A stretch of 64,000 nt of DNA from JAJXWB01 sp965246795 (GTDB lineage: Bacteria > Pseudomonadota > Alphaproteobacteria > Rhizobiales > Beijerinckiaceae). Positions 9,332 through 17,862 of the stretch are shown piece by piece. The stretch covers positions 310,001-374,000 of the forward strand of contig CBDFFN010000010.1 of assembly GCA_965246795.1 (NCBI GenBank), read 5' to 3'. The notes beneath the pieces are model-generated. The model was not told where the DNA came from. It did no database searches and saw only the letters and a list, made by a program, of their open reading frames with translations. The stretch's first letter is position 1. The number at the start of each line of letters is the position of its first letter. The translations under genes were made by a program, and so were the position numbers.

Positions 9332-10126
9332 ATGGCTAAAGCTGCTGCATTATGCTTTGACAGAATTGGCCAAGACTTCCCCGCGCTCACAGGTGGAGAG
9401 CCGCTTCAAGTTTTGACTGACATTTCTTTCGAGGTCGCAGCCGGTCGCTTTATTAGCGTCATCGGGCCGAGCGGCTGCGGCAAAAGCACTTTAGTGCAGA
9501 TGGCCGCCGGCCTTCTGAAGCCCTCGCGCGGCCGAGTAATGCACAATGGCGTCCCCGTTCTCGACGTAAATCGCACGATCGGCTTCGTTCCGCAGCAAGC
9601 CCAACTGCTACCTTGGAAAACTCTGATTGAAAACGTCGAATTTCCTCTTCTGTTACGTGGCATAAAGCCAAGCGAACGTCGGTCGCGGGCATCGGCAGCG
9701 ATCGCCAAAGTCGACCTCGAAGGTTTCGACGCGCATTACCCCTATCAACTCTCTGGAGGGATGCAGAAGCGTGCGTCGATCGCTCGCATGCTCGTCTACA
9801 AACCAGACACAATTCTTATGGACGAACCGTTTGGTGCTCTTGATGCACAGACGCGTATGCTAATGCAGCACGATCTGCAAACGATGCTCGCGGTTGAACA
9901 GGCGAGCGTACTATTCGTGACGCACGATATTACCGAGGCTGTAATGCTGTCCGACAGCGTCGTGGTCCTTAGTCGCCGTCCAGCTCGCATCCTCGCACAC
10001 GTTCCAATCGATCTGCCACGCCCGCGCAACATCTACGAGCCATATTTGGTGCCCGGCTTCGCGGAAGCATACGACAAGGTCTGGTCAGTTTTTCGAAGCG
10101 AATTGCGCATACGAGATGCGGCATGA
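9332..10126 (+). CDS. NitT/TauT/Ssu-type ABC transporter ATP-binding protein
   Basis: A 264-residue ATPase of the importer class that serves nitrate, sulfonate and taurine-like solutes. All motifs are intact: Walker A GPSGCGKST, Q-loop FVPQQAQLLPW, signature LSGGMQKR, Walker B TILMDEPFGALDA and H-loop FVTHDITEA. It overlaps the permease gene by ATGA, so the two are translationally coupled. Its binding protein is most likely the Tat-signal protein encoded at 6285-7304 on the other strand. It would energise uptake of the substrate handled by the flanking cyclodeaminase-like and monooxygenase genes. Confidence 0.93.
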   Translation: MAKAAALCFDRIGQDFPALTGGEPLQVLTDISFEVAAGRFISVIGPSGCGKSTLVQMAAGLLKPSRGRVMHNGVPVLDVNRTIGFVPQQAQLLPWKTLIENVEFPLLLRGIKPSERRSRASAAIAKVDLEGFDAHYPYQLSGGMQKRASIARMLVYKPDTILMDEPFGALDAQTRMLMQHDLQTMLAVEQASVLFVTHDITEAVMLSDSVVVLSRRPARILAHVPIDLPRPRNIYEPYLVPGFAEAYDKVWSVFRSELRIRDAA

Positions 10127-10950
10127 CTGACTCCACCGCTCAATCGAATTCCCTTTCGAGCAACATGTGGGTCGGCTCCGTTGCGCGGTTGGCGATACGG
10201 CTCGCTCCTGGCGTGGTCTTCTTACTCGCGTGGCAGTTTGCCTCCGGTCGGCTGGTGCGCGAAGTCTACGTCAGCAAACCGACTGCAATCTTCGAGCGCC
10301 TCCTGGAGCTCTTTATCACCGGAGAGATTTTCCCGGCGCTCGTCGTTACAGGCAAAGAGCTCGTTCTGTCTTATGTCATCGGATGTCTTTGCGGTTTGGC
10401 TCTCGGCTATGCGCTTGGCCGCGCCCCGCGCGCCGCCGCGATTATCGAGCCCTACGTGATGGCGTTCTACGGCATCCCGAAGATCGCTCTCGCTCCACTT
10501 TTCGTTATATGGTTCGGCATCGGCATTTGGTCGAAGGTCATGCTGGCCGGCACGATGGTGTTCTTCTTGGTTTTTTATAACGTTTACGCAGGTGTCCGCG
10601 CGGTCGAGCGCGACCTCGTGAATCTGGCGCTCGTACTCGGCGCTAATGAGCGCCAACTGGGACGCCAAATATATCTGCCTGCCGCTGCGCCCTATATCCT
10701 TCTCGGCATGCGCATGGCAATTCCGTATGCGGTGATCGGCGTGATCGTTGGCGAGTTTACATCGGCGACTGCCGGTTTGGGCCTGTTCATCAATTACGCA
10801 TCTTCAACTTATGACCCCGCAAGCGTCTTTGCGGGCATTTTCATTCTGCTCGGATTCGTTCTCGCTATGGGCAGCGTCGCCACTCGCCTTGAGAAGAGGC
10901 TATTGCGCTGGCGTCCAGCATCAGACCGCAACTCTGGGGACGTGATCTAA
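10123..10950 (+). CDS. NitT/TauT/Ssu-type ABC transporter permease
   Basis: A 275-residue inner-membrane permease with about six hydrophobic segments. The EAA loop that docks the ATPase reads ANERQLGRQIYLPAAAPYI (about residues 174-192). The N-terminal 20 residues are polar, then the first membrane segment LAPGVVFLLAWQFASG follows. It starts inside the stop of the ATPase gene (ATGA). It would form the channel of the importer with the ATPase (9332) and the binding protein (6285). Family assignment is firm; the solute is unknown. Confidence 0.92.
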   Translation: MTDSTAQSNSLSSNMWVGSVARLAIRLAPGVVFLLAWQFASGRLVREVYVSKPTAIFERLLELFITGEIFPALVVTGKELVLSYVIGCLCGLALGYALGRAPRAAAIIEPYVMAFYGIPKIALAPLFVIWFGIGIWSKVMLAGTMVFFLVFYNVYAGVRAVERDLVNLALVLGANERQLGRQIYLPAAAPYILLGMRMAIPYAVIGVIVGEFTSATAGLGLFINYASSTYDPASVFAGIFILLGFVLAMGSVATRLEKRLLRWRPASDRNSGDVI

Positions 10951-10974
10951 GACTATACACCGCACGGGCCAATG

Positions 10975-10988
10975 CGGCCTTTCGGCCG
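10975..10988 (+). terminator. weak hairpin after the ABC permease
   Basis: CGGCC-TTTC-GGCCG forms a 5-bp stem 25 bases after the permease stop, followed by a T-rich stretch (GGTTCTTTCT). It may be a weak terminator separating the ABC genes from the monooxygenase. The stem is short and the T-run interrupted. Confidence 0.3.
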
Positions 10989-11521
10989 AGGTTCTTTCTA
11001 TCGCCGGCGAAGGAACGCGCATCCGATAACCGTGATCATGCCCGACCTTTCGCAACCGGCTTGTAATATGGCGAGCGGAAGGCTCGCTGTGTCCACGGAG
11101 GTGCTCTTGGCCCGGCATAGCGTCTAGAAATAGCGACCAGCCTCCCATGCCGACGTTGGAATATGCTGATTTGCTAGATGCGCGATTGCTGCACGTGACA
11201 ACGCATCGGCAGGCTCCGAACGAGAGCAATCACTGTCAGCCCGGTGGGCACCGGCTCGCTGCCATCCCTTGAATGGTGCGTGGCGAACAACTTCTCCGGC
11301 TTGTCGAACAGGCTGGAGTGCCCGAGCAGTATGTGCGTCACATGAGGAAAGAAGCGGCGAGAAACGGAGCCCCAATTTTTTTCCGAAGCATAAGATAGCT
11401 AATCCATGCTTCTCAACTCGTATCCCTTGCCGCAAGTTCTTGCAGTATCCCGACGGCGCTCATGCCGCGTCTGTTAGTGATTATTTAGATACCGACGACA
11501 CATGGCGTGTGCGGAGTGGAA
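10989..11521. other. 530-bp gap before the flavin monooxygenase, possible gene remnant
   Basis: No full gene is supported. Two adjacent short plus-strand frames look somewhat protein-like: one begins MPTLEYADLLDARLL near 11148 and stops at 11272, and the next, 11273-11398 (41 codons), reads MVRGEQLLRLVEQAGVPEQY and on to a stop. Neither has a clear ribosome-binding site. They may be fragments of one decayed gene. Confidence 0.35.
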
Positions 11522-12775
11522 ATGGCAGTCGAAACTACCGATACCGTCGTTGTTGGGGCAGGTCAGTCAGGTATCGCGCTGAGCGAGCACCTCAGCGCAC
11601 TGGGCGTTCCGCACATCGTCCTGGAACGCAAGCGGATAGCGGAGAGCTGGCGCACTATGCGCTGGGATTCACTTGTTGCAAATGGCCCAGCCTGGCATGA
11701 CCGCTTCCCGAATTTGAAGTTCGCGGATGTACATCCGGACTCCTTTCCAACGAAGGATCGCGTCGCTCAGTATTTCGATGAATACGCTGCGATGATTAAA
11801 GCCCCCGTTCGTACGGGCGTCGAAGTAAAGCACGTCAAACATATTGAAGGTCGAAACGCGTACACCGTCATGACATCAAACGGAACTATCGAAGCTCAAC
11901 GGATTGTTGCAGCGACCGGACCGTTCCAAATTCCTGTGTTTCCCAGAATCGTCCCCGACAATTCCACAATCCAGCAATTGCACTCATCCGATTACAAGAA
12001 TCCAGGGCAATTAGCCGAAGGAGCGGTCCTCGTCGTTGGGTGCGGCGCTTCAGGCTCTCAAATCGCCGAAGAGCTCTGCAAGGCTGGACGAACCGTCTAT
12101 TTGTCGGTTGGCGAGCACTATCGTCCGCCTCGTTCGTATCGTGATCGGGACTACGTTTGGTGGCTTGGCGCGCTTGGTCTCTGGGACGAGGTCAAGCCTA
12201 AACGCAAAAAGAAGAGCCACGTCGCATTCGCAGTAAGCGGCTATGACGGTGGACACACCGTAGACTTTCGTCGCCTGAGTCGCATGGGCATCACGCTAGT
12301 CGGAATGACCCGATCATACGACAGCGGCATTCTTTACTTTGAAAGCGATCTTGCCGAGAATATTGCGCAGGGGGACGAGGCCTATTTCGACGTTTTGCGC
12401 GATGCCGATGCTTACGTCGACCTCAAAGGCATCAATCTGCCTCTCGAACCTGCGGCATGGGAACGTCTGGCTGATCCGGACTGTCTTAAGCACCCAATCC
12501 TAAGTTTGGATTTACAGGCTTCAAACATCGGTACCATTATCTGGGCCACCGGCTTTAAATACGATTTCAGCTGGCTGGATGTCGACACATTCGATGAGCA
12601 GGGTATGCCAGTGCACAAGCGCGGTGTGTCAGCGGAGAATGGCATATACTTCCTCGGACTGCCTAATCTGACCAATCGTGCATCGTCCTTTATTTATGGC
12701 TGCTACCACGACGCGAAGCATATCGCTGATCATATTGTCATTCAGCGGAACTACGATGCGTATGAGAAGAGCTGA
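11522..12775 (+). CDS. flavin-containing monooxygenase (FMO-like)
   Basis: A 417-residue FAD/NADPH-dependent monooxygenase. The FAD site is VVVGAGQSG (residues about 10-18), the NADPH site VLVVGCGASGSQIAEEL (about 170), and between them QLHSSDYKNP corresponds to the FMO identifying motif around a conserved histidine. ATG 11522 is chosen because GGAG lies five bases upstream. Such enzymes oxygenate nitrogen or sulfur in small molecules, for example amines and thioethers. Beside an importer and two imine-type dehydrogenase homologues, a role in breaking down an imported amine or sulfur compound is plausible but inferred. Confidence 0.87.
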   Translation: MAVETTDTVVVGAGQSGIALSEHLSALGVPHIVLERKRIAESWRTMRWDSLVANGPAWHDRFPNLKFADVHPDSFPTKDRVAQYFDEYAAMIKAPVRTGVEVKHVKHIEGRNAYTVMTSNGTIEAQRIVAATGPFQIPVFPRIVPDNSTIQQLHSSDYKNPGQLAEGAVLVVGCGASGSQIAEELCKAGRTVYLSVGEHYRPPRSYRDRDYVWWLGALGLWDEVKPKRKKKSHVAFAVSGYDGGHTVDFRRLSRMGITLVGMTRSYDSGILYFESDLAENIAQGDEAYFDVLRDADAYVDLKGINLPLEPAAWERLADPDCLKHPILSLDLQASNIGTIIWATGFKYDFSWLDVDTFDEQGMPVHKRGVSAENGIYFLGLPNLTNRASSFIYGCYHDAKHIADHIVIQRNYDAYEKS

Positions 12776-12792
12776 CAGGTCTGCGCCGCGGA

Positions 12793-13725
12793 TCAATATC
12801 CCCGGCTGAAATCTATGCAGTGCTCCGGTTTATGGCCGTTCCGGATCCGCTGGATATTTTCGGCAATCTGCTGCGCTGCGGATGCGGGAACTGCCACCGA
12901 TGCCAAATGAGGCGTGACGAGCACCGTCTCCAGTTTCCAGAACGGGTGCCCCGCTCCAAGCGGTTCGGCTTCGAAAACATCGAGTGTCGCACCGCCCAGA
13001 TGTCCGGATCGTAAAGCGGCAAGCATCGCCGACTCATCGACAACCGCGCCGCGCGAAACATTGATGATCTTGGCGCCTCGCGGGAGTGCGGCAATTTCCG
13101 GCTCGCCGATCAGACGCCGCGTGCGCGGCGTCAAAGGCAACATGACAACCAGAATTTCGGTCTGCGCGAGAAACGGTATTAGCGCGTCTGCACCGGAGTG
13201 ACTGCGCACCGAGGAGAGAGTTTTCGGTGTGCGAGACCACCCTGAAACAGTAAAGCCCTGACGCGCCAACTCGGTGGCGGCCATGCCGCCGAGTTCACCC
13301 AGGCCCAATACGCCAACGCGTATCTCGCGAGCTTCGCGAGGGTGTAGGTAGTGCCAGCGGCTCGACCGCTGCGCCGCCTCGAAGCTCGGTATATCCCGTG
13401 CGTAGCGTAACACCGCAAAAAGCACGTAATGCGTCATCATTCGCGCCATCTCAGAATCGGACAGACGCGTCACGGGTACATCCGGCAAATCCGCTCGCCC
13501 AACGAGCGCATCGGCACCGGCGCCGAGGATGGTTACAAGCTGTAATTTCGGGTAGCGGGCGAAAAAACCGACAGGCGGCTTCCATACGAGGGCGTAGCGA
13601 ACCTCTTCATCCGGCTCGATTTCGTCTGGCGCTCGGACACGGATGTTCGGCAGGACCGTCTCAAGCGCGGCGCGCCAGGGTTCGATCGGGTCGACCGCGC
13701 TCGAGAACACCAAAGTCTCGGTCAT
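12793..13725 (-). CDS. D-2-hydroxyacid dehydrogenase, GhrA-like
   Basis: A 310-residue NAD(P)-dependent dehydrogenase of the D-isomer 2-hydroxyacid family, closest in style to glyoxylate/hydroxypyruvate reductase A. The nucleotide-binding motif is GVLGLGELGGMAATEL (about 138-153). The catalytic arginine lies in INVSRGAVVDE, the glutamate in LDVFEAEPL and the histidine in LVTPHLASVAVP. It overlaps the type II dehydroquinase gene by ATGA and ends the five-gene operon running from 16310. It likely reduces a small 2-keto acid made by the pathway. Confidence 0.88.
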   Translation of the reverse strand: MTETLVFSSAVDPIEPWRAALETVLPNIRVRAPDEIEPDEEVRYALVWKPPVGFFARYPKLQLVTILGAGADALVGRADLPDVPVTRLSDSEMARMMTHYVLFAVLRYARDIPSFEAAQRSSRWHYLHPREAREIRVGVLGLGELGGMAATELARQGFTVSGWSRTPKTLSSVRSHSGADALIPFLAQTEILVVMLPLTPRTRRLIGEPEIAALPRGAKIINVSRGAVVDESAMLAALRSGHLGGATLDVFEAEPLGAGHPFWKLETVLVTPHLASVAVPASAAQQIAENIQRIRNGHKPEHCIDFSRGY

Positions 13726-14177
13726 AGCCGCGTATTCCGCAGGATCGTCGCGACGGCAGTAATCGCTAATTCGTAACCAACTCCACCGAACCCCGCGATC
13801 ACGCCGGTTGCGCCTCGCGACATGTACGAGTGGTGCCGAAACGGCTCTCGCTTCCAGATATTGCTCATGTGCACTTCGATGACGGGCCCTGAATAGGCAA
13901 GCAACGCATCGAGAATGGCGATGGACGTGTAGGTGAGACCGGCCGCATTGATGACGAGACCGGCGGATGTGGTTCTTGCCTCCTGAATCCAGTCGATCAG
14001 GACGCCTTCGTGGTTTGACTGACGAAAATCGAGGGCAACACCAATCGAATCTGCGTGCCGCTCACATCGCTCTTTCAATGCCGGAAAGCTTTCCGTGCCG
14101 TATGTGCCGGTTCGATCGAGTCCGTAAAGGTTGGCATTCGGGCCGTTCAGGAAAACGATCGGTAGCCGTGGGGTCAT
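13722..14177 (-). CDS. aroQ: type II 3-dehydroquinate dehydratase
   Basis: A 151-residue type II dehydroquinase. Seen: N-terminal VFLNGPNANLYGLD, the active-site tyrosine in TYGTES, NHEGVLIDWIQ, NAAGLTYTSIAILDAL, the catalytic histidine in VIEVHMSNIWKREPFRHHS and the terminal GFGGVGYELA. It normally interconverts 3-dehydroquinate and 3-dehydroshikimate. Because it sits in a catabolic-looking operon with its own LysR regulator and no shikimate genes, it may serve quinate-type degradation or a related dehydration rather than aromatic biosynthesis. It is coupled to the reductase by a 4-bp overlap. Note that aroA and cmk are 28 kb away. Confidence 0.92.
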   Translation of the reverse strand: MTPRLPIVFLNGPNANLYGLDRTGTYGTESFPALKERCERHADSIGVALDFRQSNHEGVLIDWIQEARTTSAGLVINAAGLTYTSIAILDALLAYSGPVIEVHMSNIWKREPFRHHSYMSRGATGVIAGFGGVGYELAITAVATILRNTRL

Positions 14178-14235
14178 GCAGCGTTCCTAACGCGATCTTC
14201 TTTCGACAATTCGTCTCGGAATTGGCGCATCCGCA

Positions 14236-15183
14236 TTATCGCGGCGACCATTTGTCCGTCGCCGGCGCAACCATGCCGGGAATGTAGGCCTCAGAGATGA
14301 ATGCGCGGCAGTGAACTTCAAAAGCCTCAATAAGTTGCGATTTCTTGAGCTGCTTCAAGCGTGCTAGGCCGATGCGCATCGGACGGTGCTTGCCGGCCAG
14401 CCGCACTCTTTTCAGCCGCTTGCCATCAAGCGCAAGGTCGGACCGTGGGCGCACATTGAAGAGTGTGTAGCCATGACTGTTCGCGACCATTGTGCGCACG
14501 ACCTCCTGATGAGCGGAACGCGCGATGATCTTCGGTTGCAATCCTTCAGCCATGAACAGCGCGAGGAAATATTCCCGGCTCAAGGGCAGGTCGAGGAGGA
14601 TCATCGGTTCCTCGACGATATCGGTCATCGCGAGCGCAGGACAGTCGGCTAGAGGATGGCTTTCTGCTACCAACACATGCGGCGGCAAATCGACGAGCGG
14701 TGTGAAGGAGATATCGTCCGGCACGTGCAGATCGTAAGTCAGCGCGATATCGGTCTCGGAACGACGCAGAGCCGTGATAAGCTCTTCTTGGTTGCCTTCG
14801 GTATAGCGTATCTGCGTGGCGGGATACGCGGTGGTGAACGCATGGGCCAACTCCGGAACCAGCATGGGCGCCAACGTAACCATGCAACCGAGCGAAAGAG
14901 GGCCCCTTACCTGCCCGCCAGTTTCGGCAGCCAGCGCGTAGAGGCTTTCAGCCTGCTCCAAGAGCGCCTTCGCCTCACGTAATACCTCGCGCCCTGTCGG
15001 TGTCAGCGACAACCCCTGCGCGTGATGTCGGATGAACAACTGAACAGAAAATTCCCGTTCCAGGTGCGAAATGGCCGTCGAAATTGAGGGCTGCGATATG
15101 TGAATACGCTCAGAGGCTAGCGTGATGCTGCCGGTTTGTCCGGCTGCAATGAAATATTCGAGCTGGCGCAAAGTGAACCGCAT
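14236..15183 (-). CDS. LysR-family transcriptional regulator
   Basis: A 315-residue LysR regulator. ATG 15183 has AAGG five bases upstream and gives the standard N-terminus FTLRQLEYFIAAGQTGS with the winged helix ASERIHISQPSISTAISHLE (about 28-47). The effector-binding half includes LSLGCMVTLAPMLVPELAHAF. It lies within the operon Rid - DUF1028 - LysR - aroQ - reductase and probably controls it, the divergent M20 gene, or both. Its C-terminal tail EAYIPGMVAP is also found in the remnant at 7.5 kb. Confidence 0.92.
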   Translation of the reverse strand: MRFTLRQLEYFIAAGQTGSITLASERIHISQPSISTAISHLEREFSVQLFIRHHAQGLSLTPTGREVLREAKALLEQAESLYALAAETGGQVRGPLSLGCMVTLAPMLVPELAHAFTTAYPATQIRYTEGNQEELITALRRSETDIALTYDLHVPDDISFTPLVDLPPHVLVAESHPLADCPALAMTDIVEEPMILLDLPLSREYFLALFMAEGLQPKIIARSAHQEVVRTMVANSHGYTLFNVRPRSDLALDGKRLKRVRLAGKHRPMRIGLARLKQLKKSQLIEAFEVHCRAFISEAYIPGMVAPATDKWSPR

Positions 15184-15216
15184 AGGCGCCTTCAGCGAGC
15201 AGTAGGGCAACCACGA

Positions 15217-15891
15217 TCACAGGTTGCCCGGTACTCCGTAGCTGGGCGCGAAGGCGGGGTCGAGAGCGCGAACAACGTAACTATCCAGTTGCGGCCGATA
15301 GAGTTCCCAGAGGTTGGCAAGCGCCTCGATCGGACAATCGTCCGTCCAATCGACACGGAGATCGGCTACCGGCCACGACACTTCGCGAACAAGCAGCAGC
15401 CCGGCTGAATGAATGGGCCCGGCTTCCCCTCCGGCGCTCAGGGCCGCCCGCATTGCGGTGAGCAGGCGATCGCCAAGCTGACCGCTCGCACCAAGGAATG
15501 CGTCCACCATCACCTGCGGAATTCCGGCATCCGCAAGAAGATTTCCGGCGCAGGCAACATTTGGAGCATGGGCCTGCCCCCAAAGACCGAGGACCTTCGG
15601 GCCGGAGTGAATCGACGAATTTCCGCTCGCGTCCACAACGAGTACTTGACGATATTCCATCGCGCCGCCCGTTCGCTGCAACACAGCGACGACCTCTTCC
15701 GCGTTCGCACCGAGCGCCAACAAATCTAGGGCGCGGTGACCAAGAGTCGGGTCGGTGATGTTTTGACTTGCGACCGCGCCCACGCCCGCACGCGCGTGCG
15801 AACACCTTGCCGCCACCGCGGGCGAGGACGAAGAAACGGCAACGCCGAACATTTTGGTCGACGCGCAACGCGCCACGATCGAGAAAGTCAC
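15217..15891 (-). CDS. DUF1028 family protein
   Basis: A 224-residue protein of the DUF1028 family, an Ntn-hydrolase-like fold of unproven activity often found next to Rid proteins and peptidases. It begins TFSIVARCASTKMFGVAVSS, with AGVGAVASQNITDPTLG and a central GNLLADAGIPQVMVDAF typical of the family. GTG 15891 overlaps the Rid stop as GTGA and has GGAGG four bases upstream; longer reading frames upstream are not supported. A hydrolase role in the same catabolic pathway as the Rid protein is likely but not shown. Confidence 0.85.
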   Translation of the reverse strand: MTFSIVARCASTKMFGVAVSSSSPAVAARCSHARAGVGAVASQNITDPTLGHRALDLLALGANAEEVVAVLQRTGGAMEYRQVLVVDASGNSSIHSGPKVLGLWGQAHAPNVACAGNLLADAGIPQVMVDAFLGASGQLGDRLLTAMRAALSAGGEAGPIHSAGLLLVREVSWPVADLRVDWTDDCPIEALANLWELYRPQLDSYVVRALDPAFAPSYGVPGNL

Positions 15892-16310
15892 GCGTCCTCC
15901 GGGATGACTGCGATGGCGTCGATCTCCACGAGCCATTCGGGCCGGGCAAGCGCCGACACGACAATCCCGGTCGAAACGGGATAGACGCCCTTCAGCCAAC
16001 GCCCCACCGTGCGATAGACGGCCTCGCGGTAGCGCGGATCCACGAGATAGATCGTGATCTTGCAAACATGCTCGAGTTCCGAACCCGCTTCTTTTAGCAG
16101 CATCGCGATGTTGGACATCGCCTTTTCGGCTTGACCAGCCGCATCGCCGACCGCGACACTTTGTGAAGTTTCGAGATCCTGGCCGATCTGCCCGCGCACG
16201 AAGACCATCTTTCCGCGAGCGACAACCGTTTGACAGAGATCGTTGTCGATCTTCTGCTCCGGGTAGGTGTCGCGCGTGCTGAATTGTCGAATTCTCTTAT
16301 GGACTGTCAT
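15888..16310 (-). CDS. RidA/YjgF/YER057c-family protein
   Basis: A 140-residue Rid-family protein. Rid proteins hydrolyse reactive enamine/imine intermediates released by PLP or flavin enzymes. Characteristic pieces: FVRGQIGQDLETSQSV, AAGQAEKAMSNIAMLLKEAGSELEHVCKITIYL and the C-terminal WLVEIDAIAVIPE. The conserved arginine region appears as DPRYREAVYRTVGRWL. First gene of the five-gene minus-strand operon, overlapping DUF1028 by GTGA. Imine detoxification would fit a region rich in amine-oxidising and imine-reducing homologues. Confidence 0.9.
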   Translation of the reverse strand: MTVHKRIRQFSTRDTYPEQKIDNDLCQTVVARGKMVFVRGQIGQDLETSQSVAVGDAAGQAEKAMSNIAMLLKEAGSELEHVCKITIYLVDPRYREAVYRTVGRWLKGVYPVSTGIVVSALARPEWLVEIDAIAVIPEDA

Positions 16311-16658
16311 CGGGTCGTTCCTGAACTCGGGTCACTGCAACAAATCATCTGCGGATTGCCCCGCGTCATTGCCAAAATATCAAAATACAATCTGTCGCAT
16401 CGAATTCCCGATACACGCGAGCGGCCCGAGCGAAGCAGCTTCCGTTCGGCGCAACATCGAGCCCTATTAATCCTGGGTGCAACGGCATCAAAGCATAAGT
16501 GTTCGCAGGATACCGGCCCGACCGCGCGCAACAAGAAACACTTGCCGGGGGTTTGGTTAGGATAAGCCGAAGCCATTGCCCTCAAGGGGGAGCATTCAGC
16601 GCGCAGCCTTTGATCGGAGGCGTTTGAACAGACAGCCGTCACGTGATCTTAGTCGACG
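16311..16658. promoter_or_regulatory. divergent promoter region, Rid operon / M20 deacylase
   Basis: This 348-bp spacer lies between the start of the minus-strand Rid operon and the plus-strand M20 gene, so both promoters must be here. The operon encodes a LysR regulator, for which this is the natural target. An AT-rich segment (CCAAAATATCAAAATACAAT) near 16370-16389 is the best candidate core region. I could not assign a specific LysR box. Confidence 0.45.
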
Positions 16659-17831
16659 ATGAGAATGGCTGTCACATCACCGCAAGCGACCGCCGAAATG
16701 CTGGAAAGGCTTGTCGCTTTCGACACTGTCAGTGCGCGGAGTAATTTGCCGCTCATTGATTACGCCGAAAACTTTGCCGGCATGAATGGGGCGGAAGTCG
16801 ACCGGATCTGGTCAGAGAACGAAAACAAAGCGGGATTGTGGATCACTGTCGGGCCGAAGGATGTGCCGGGTTACGTCCTTTCCGGCCACAGCGACGTCGT
16901 ACCGGTCGAGGGTCAAACCTGGACTAGCGATCCCTTTCGATTGACCGAGAAAAACGGTCGCCTTTACGGGCGCGGCACTTCGGACATGAAGGGCTTCGTC
17001 GCCGTGTGCATGGCGCTACTGCCCGAGATGGCTACCGCGCCATTGGCTCGCCCCATCCACATCGCACTCTCTTACGACGAGGAAGTGGGATGCCTCGGCG
17101 TGCGCCCTCTGATCGCACGGATGCGCGAGCGCGGCGTCCGCCCTCTGGGATGTTTCGTTGGCGAACCGACCGAGATGGAAGTGGTCGTCGGGCACAAAAG
17201 CAAATGCGCGGCGCGTGTGACGTTTCACGGGCGGAGCTGTCACTCGGCGATGGCGCCGCACGGGGTCAACGCCGTGGAGTTCGCCGCACGCTTCATCGAT
17301 CATGTTCGCGTAAGCGCCGAACACTTTGCGCAGGCCGGCGCTCGCGATCCGCTTTACGACGTACCGCACACGACCGGTTTATGCAGCGTCGTCAGGGGCG
17401 GTACGGCGCTCAATATCGTCCCCGACAGCTGCGTCGTCGAGTTCGAGTATCGCGCCATCGCCGCAGACGACGCGAGCGCGCTTGTCAGGTCAGCAACAGC
17501 GTTCGCCACGGACGTATTGGGCGCCGAAATGGCGTCGCGCGGCTCCGCATGCGGGGTCACCATCGAGCCGCTGACCGAGTATCCAGGGCTTGAGATCGAT
17601 GCGCAGTCGGATCTCGTAAAGATGGCCAAACGTCTTTCAGTGCGCGAGGGACACGCCAAAGTTTCTTTCGGGACGGAGGCCGGCCTGTTTCAGGCCTCTG
17701 GTGATGTACCGTCCGTCGTGGTCGGTCCGGGAGCGATGGCACGCGCTCACAAAGCGGACGAGTATGTCTTGCAGAGCGAGCTGGATGAATGCGCCAGCTT
17801 CGTAAGGCGTCTGATCGCTGAATCCTCCTGA
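16659..17831 (+). CDS. M20-family deacylase, acetylornithine deacetylase (ArgE)-like
   Basis: A 390-residue metallohydrolase of the M20 family in the ArgE/DapE subclass. Metal ligands and catalytic residues are in order: SGHSDVVPVEG (about 75-85), GRGTSDMKGF (about 108), SYDEEVGCLG (about 143), GEPTEMEVV (about 168), and a late histidine in ARAHKADEY. The dimerisation domain lies between, around HSAMAPHGVNAVEFAA. Either ATG 16659 or ATG 16665 could start it; neither has a strong ribosome-binding site. It probably releases an acyl group from an N-acyl amino acid delivered by the adjacent Pot-type importer. Confidence 0.87.
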   Translation: MRMAVTSPQATAEMLERLVAFDTVSARSNLPLIDYAENFAGMNGAEVDRIWSENENKAGLWITVGPKDVPGYVLSGHSDVVPVEGQTWTSDPFRLTEKNGRLYGRGTSDMKGFVAVCMALLPEMATAPLARPIHIALSYDEEVGCLGVRPLIARMRERGVRPLGCFVGEPTEMEVVVGHKSKCAARVTFHGRSCHSAMAPHGVNAVEFAARFIDHVRVSAEHFAQAGARDPLYDVPHTTGLCSVVRGGTALNIVPDSCVVEFEYRAIAADDASALVRSATAFATDVLGAEMASRGSACGVTIEPLTEYPGLEIDAQSDLVKMAKRLSVREGHAKVSFGTEAGLFQASGDVPSVVVGPGAMARAHKADEYVLQSELDECASFVRRLIAESS

Positions 17832-17862
17832 AACAGCGATCCTCTTCAGCGGCGAACAATGC

